From positions 1-5,351 of the forward strand of contig PEWQ01000121.1 in the NCBI GenBank assembly GCA_002780065.1: a stretch of DNA of 5,351 nucleotides, in the 5' to 3' direction. Of this stretch, positions 5,293 through 5,351 are shown one piece after another. The notes beneath the pieces are model-generated. The model did no database searches and had not been told where the DNA came from. It saw only the letters and a list, made by a program, of their open reading frames with translations. The stretch comes from Candidatus Hydrogenedentes bacterium CG07_land_8_20_14_0_80_42_17 (GTDB lineage: Bacteria; UBA8481). The position numbers were made by a program, and so were the translations under genes. Positions within the stretch are counted from its first letter, which is position 1, and every line of letters starts with the position of its first letter.

Positions 5293-5333
5293 ATTTGAAA
5301 TTGCAAATTGCAAAGTGCAAATTGAAAATTTTA
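5293..5333 (-). repeat. Right copy of the 41-bp heptamer-based repeat
   Basis: On the minus strand this reads as five consecutive 7-bp units of the TTTGCAA type and matches 1-41 at 40 of 41 positions. Unlike the left copy, the sequence beyond it is visible for 18 bases (5334-5351); this is AT-rich and includes another CAATTTTCATTT-like stretch, shown on the plus strand as CCAATTTTCATTT, which suggests more repeat material beyond the window. Confidence 0.9.
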
Positions 5334-5351
5334 TTTTTCCAATTTTCATTT

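Overview
The window is an AT-leaning bacterial stretch with short, tight gene spacing. It holds two gene groups pointing away from each other, framed at both ends by copies of the same intergenic repeat in inverted orientation. No gene fixes the taxonomy. The dense 4-nt gene overlaps, the operon-leading gene without a visible Shine-Dalgarno, and the heptamer and hairpin repeats would suit an uncultured lineage such as one in the FCB group, but that is only a guess. Both ends of the window lie in or within 20 bases of the repeat, so this could be a whole metagenomic contig that broke at dispersed repeats.

Layout: 1-133 is a repeat element, made of a 41-bp heptamer tract followed by a 9-bp stem that encloses three identical mini-hairpins. 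On the minus strand, 776 down to 163 encodes a type II toxin-antitoxin pair: a ribbon-helix-helix antitoxin followed by a PIN-domain (VapC-like) toxin, overlapping by GTGA. Its promoter, with a palindromic probable operator between the -35 and -10 boxes, is at 796-824. The intergenic region 777-1101 also holds a possible -10 box for the rightward operon and a decayed palindrome.

On the plus strand, 1102-5123 is a single tightly packed unit of five genes: an unrecognised polytopic membrane protein of 453 aa, trpC (indole-3-glycerol phosphate synthase), ftsE, ftsX, and a small DCC/DUF393 CxxC protein. The first three junctions overlap by ATGA; the fourth overlaps by GTGA or TGATG depending on start choice. 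Translation is therefore probably coupled throughout. FtsE and FtsX form the ABC-type complex that transmits ATP hydrolysis to septal peptidoglycan hydrolases during division. TrpC makes indole-3-glycerol phosphate for tryptophan synthesis and is alone here, without other trp genes.

After the operon, 5124-5351 is non-coding: a 7-bp tandem tract, a hairpin with the same stem as the left element, and the inverted copy of the 41-bp tract. The most notable observations are the paired repeat elements with different loop contents, the operator layout of the toxin-antitoxin promoter, and an FtsE whose ABC signature reads MADGE instead of LSGGE.
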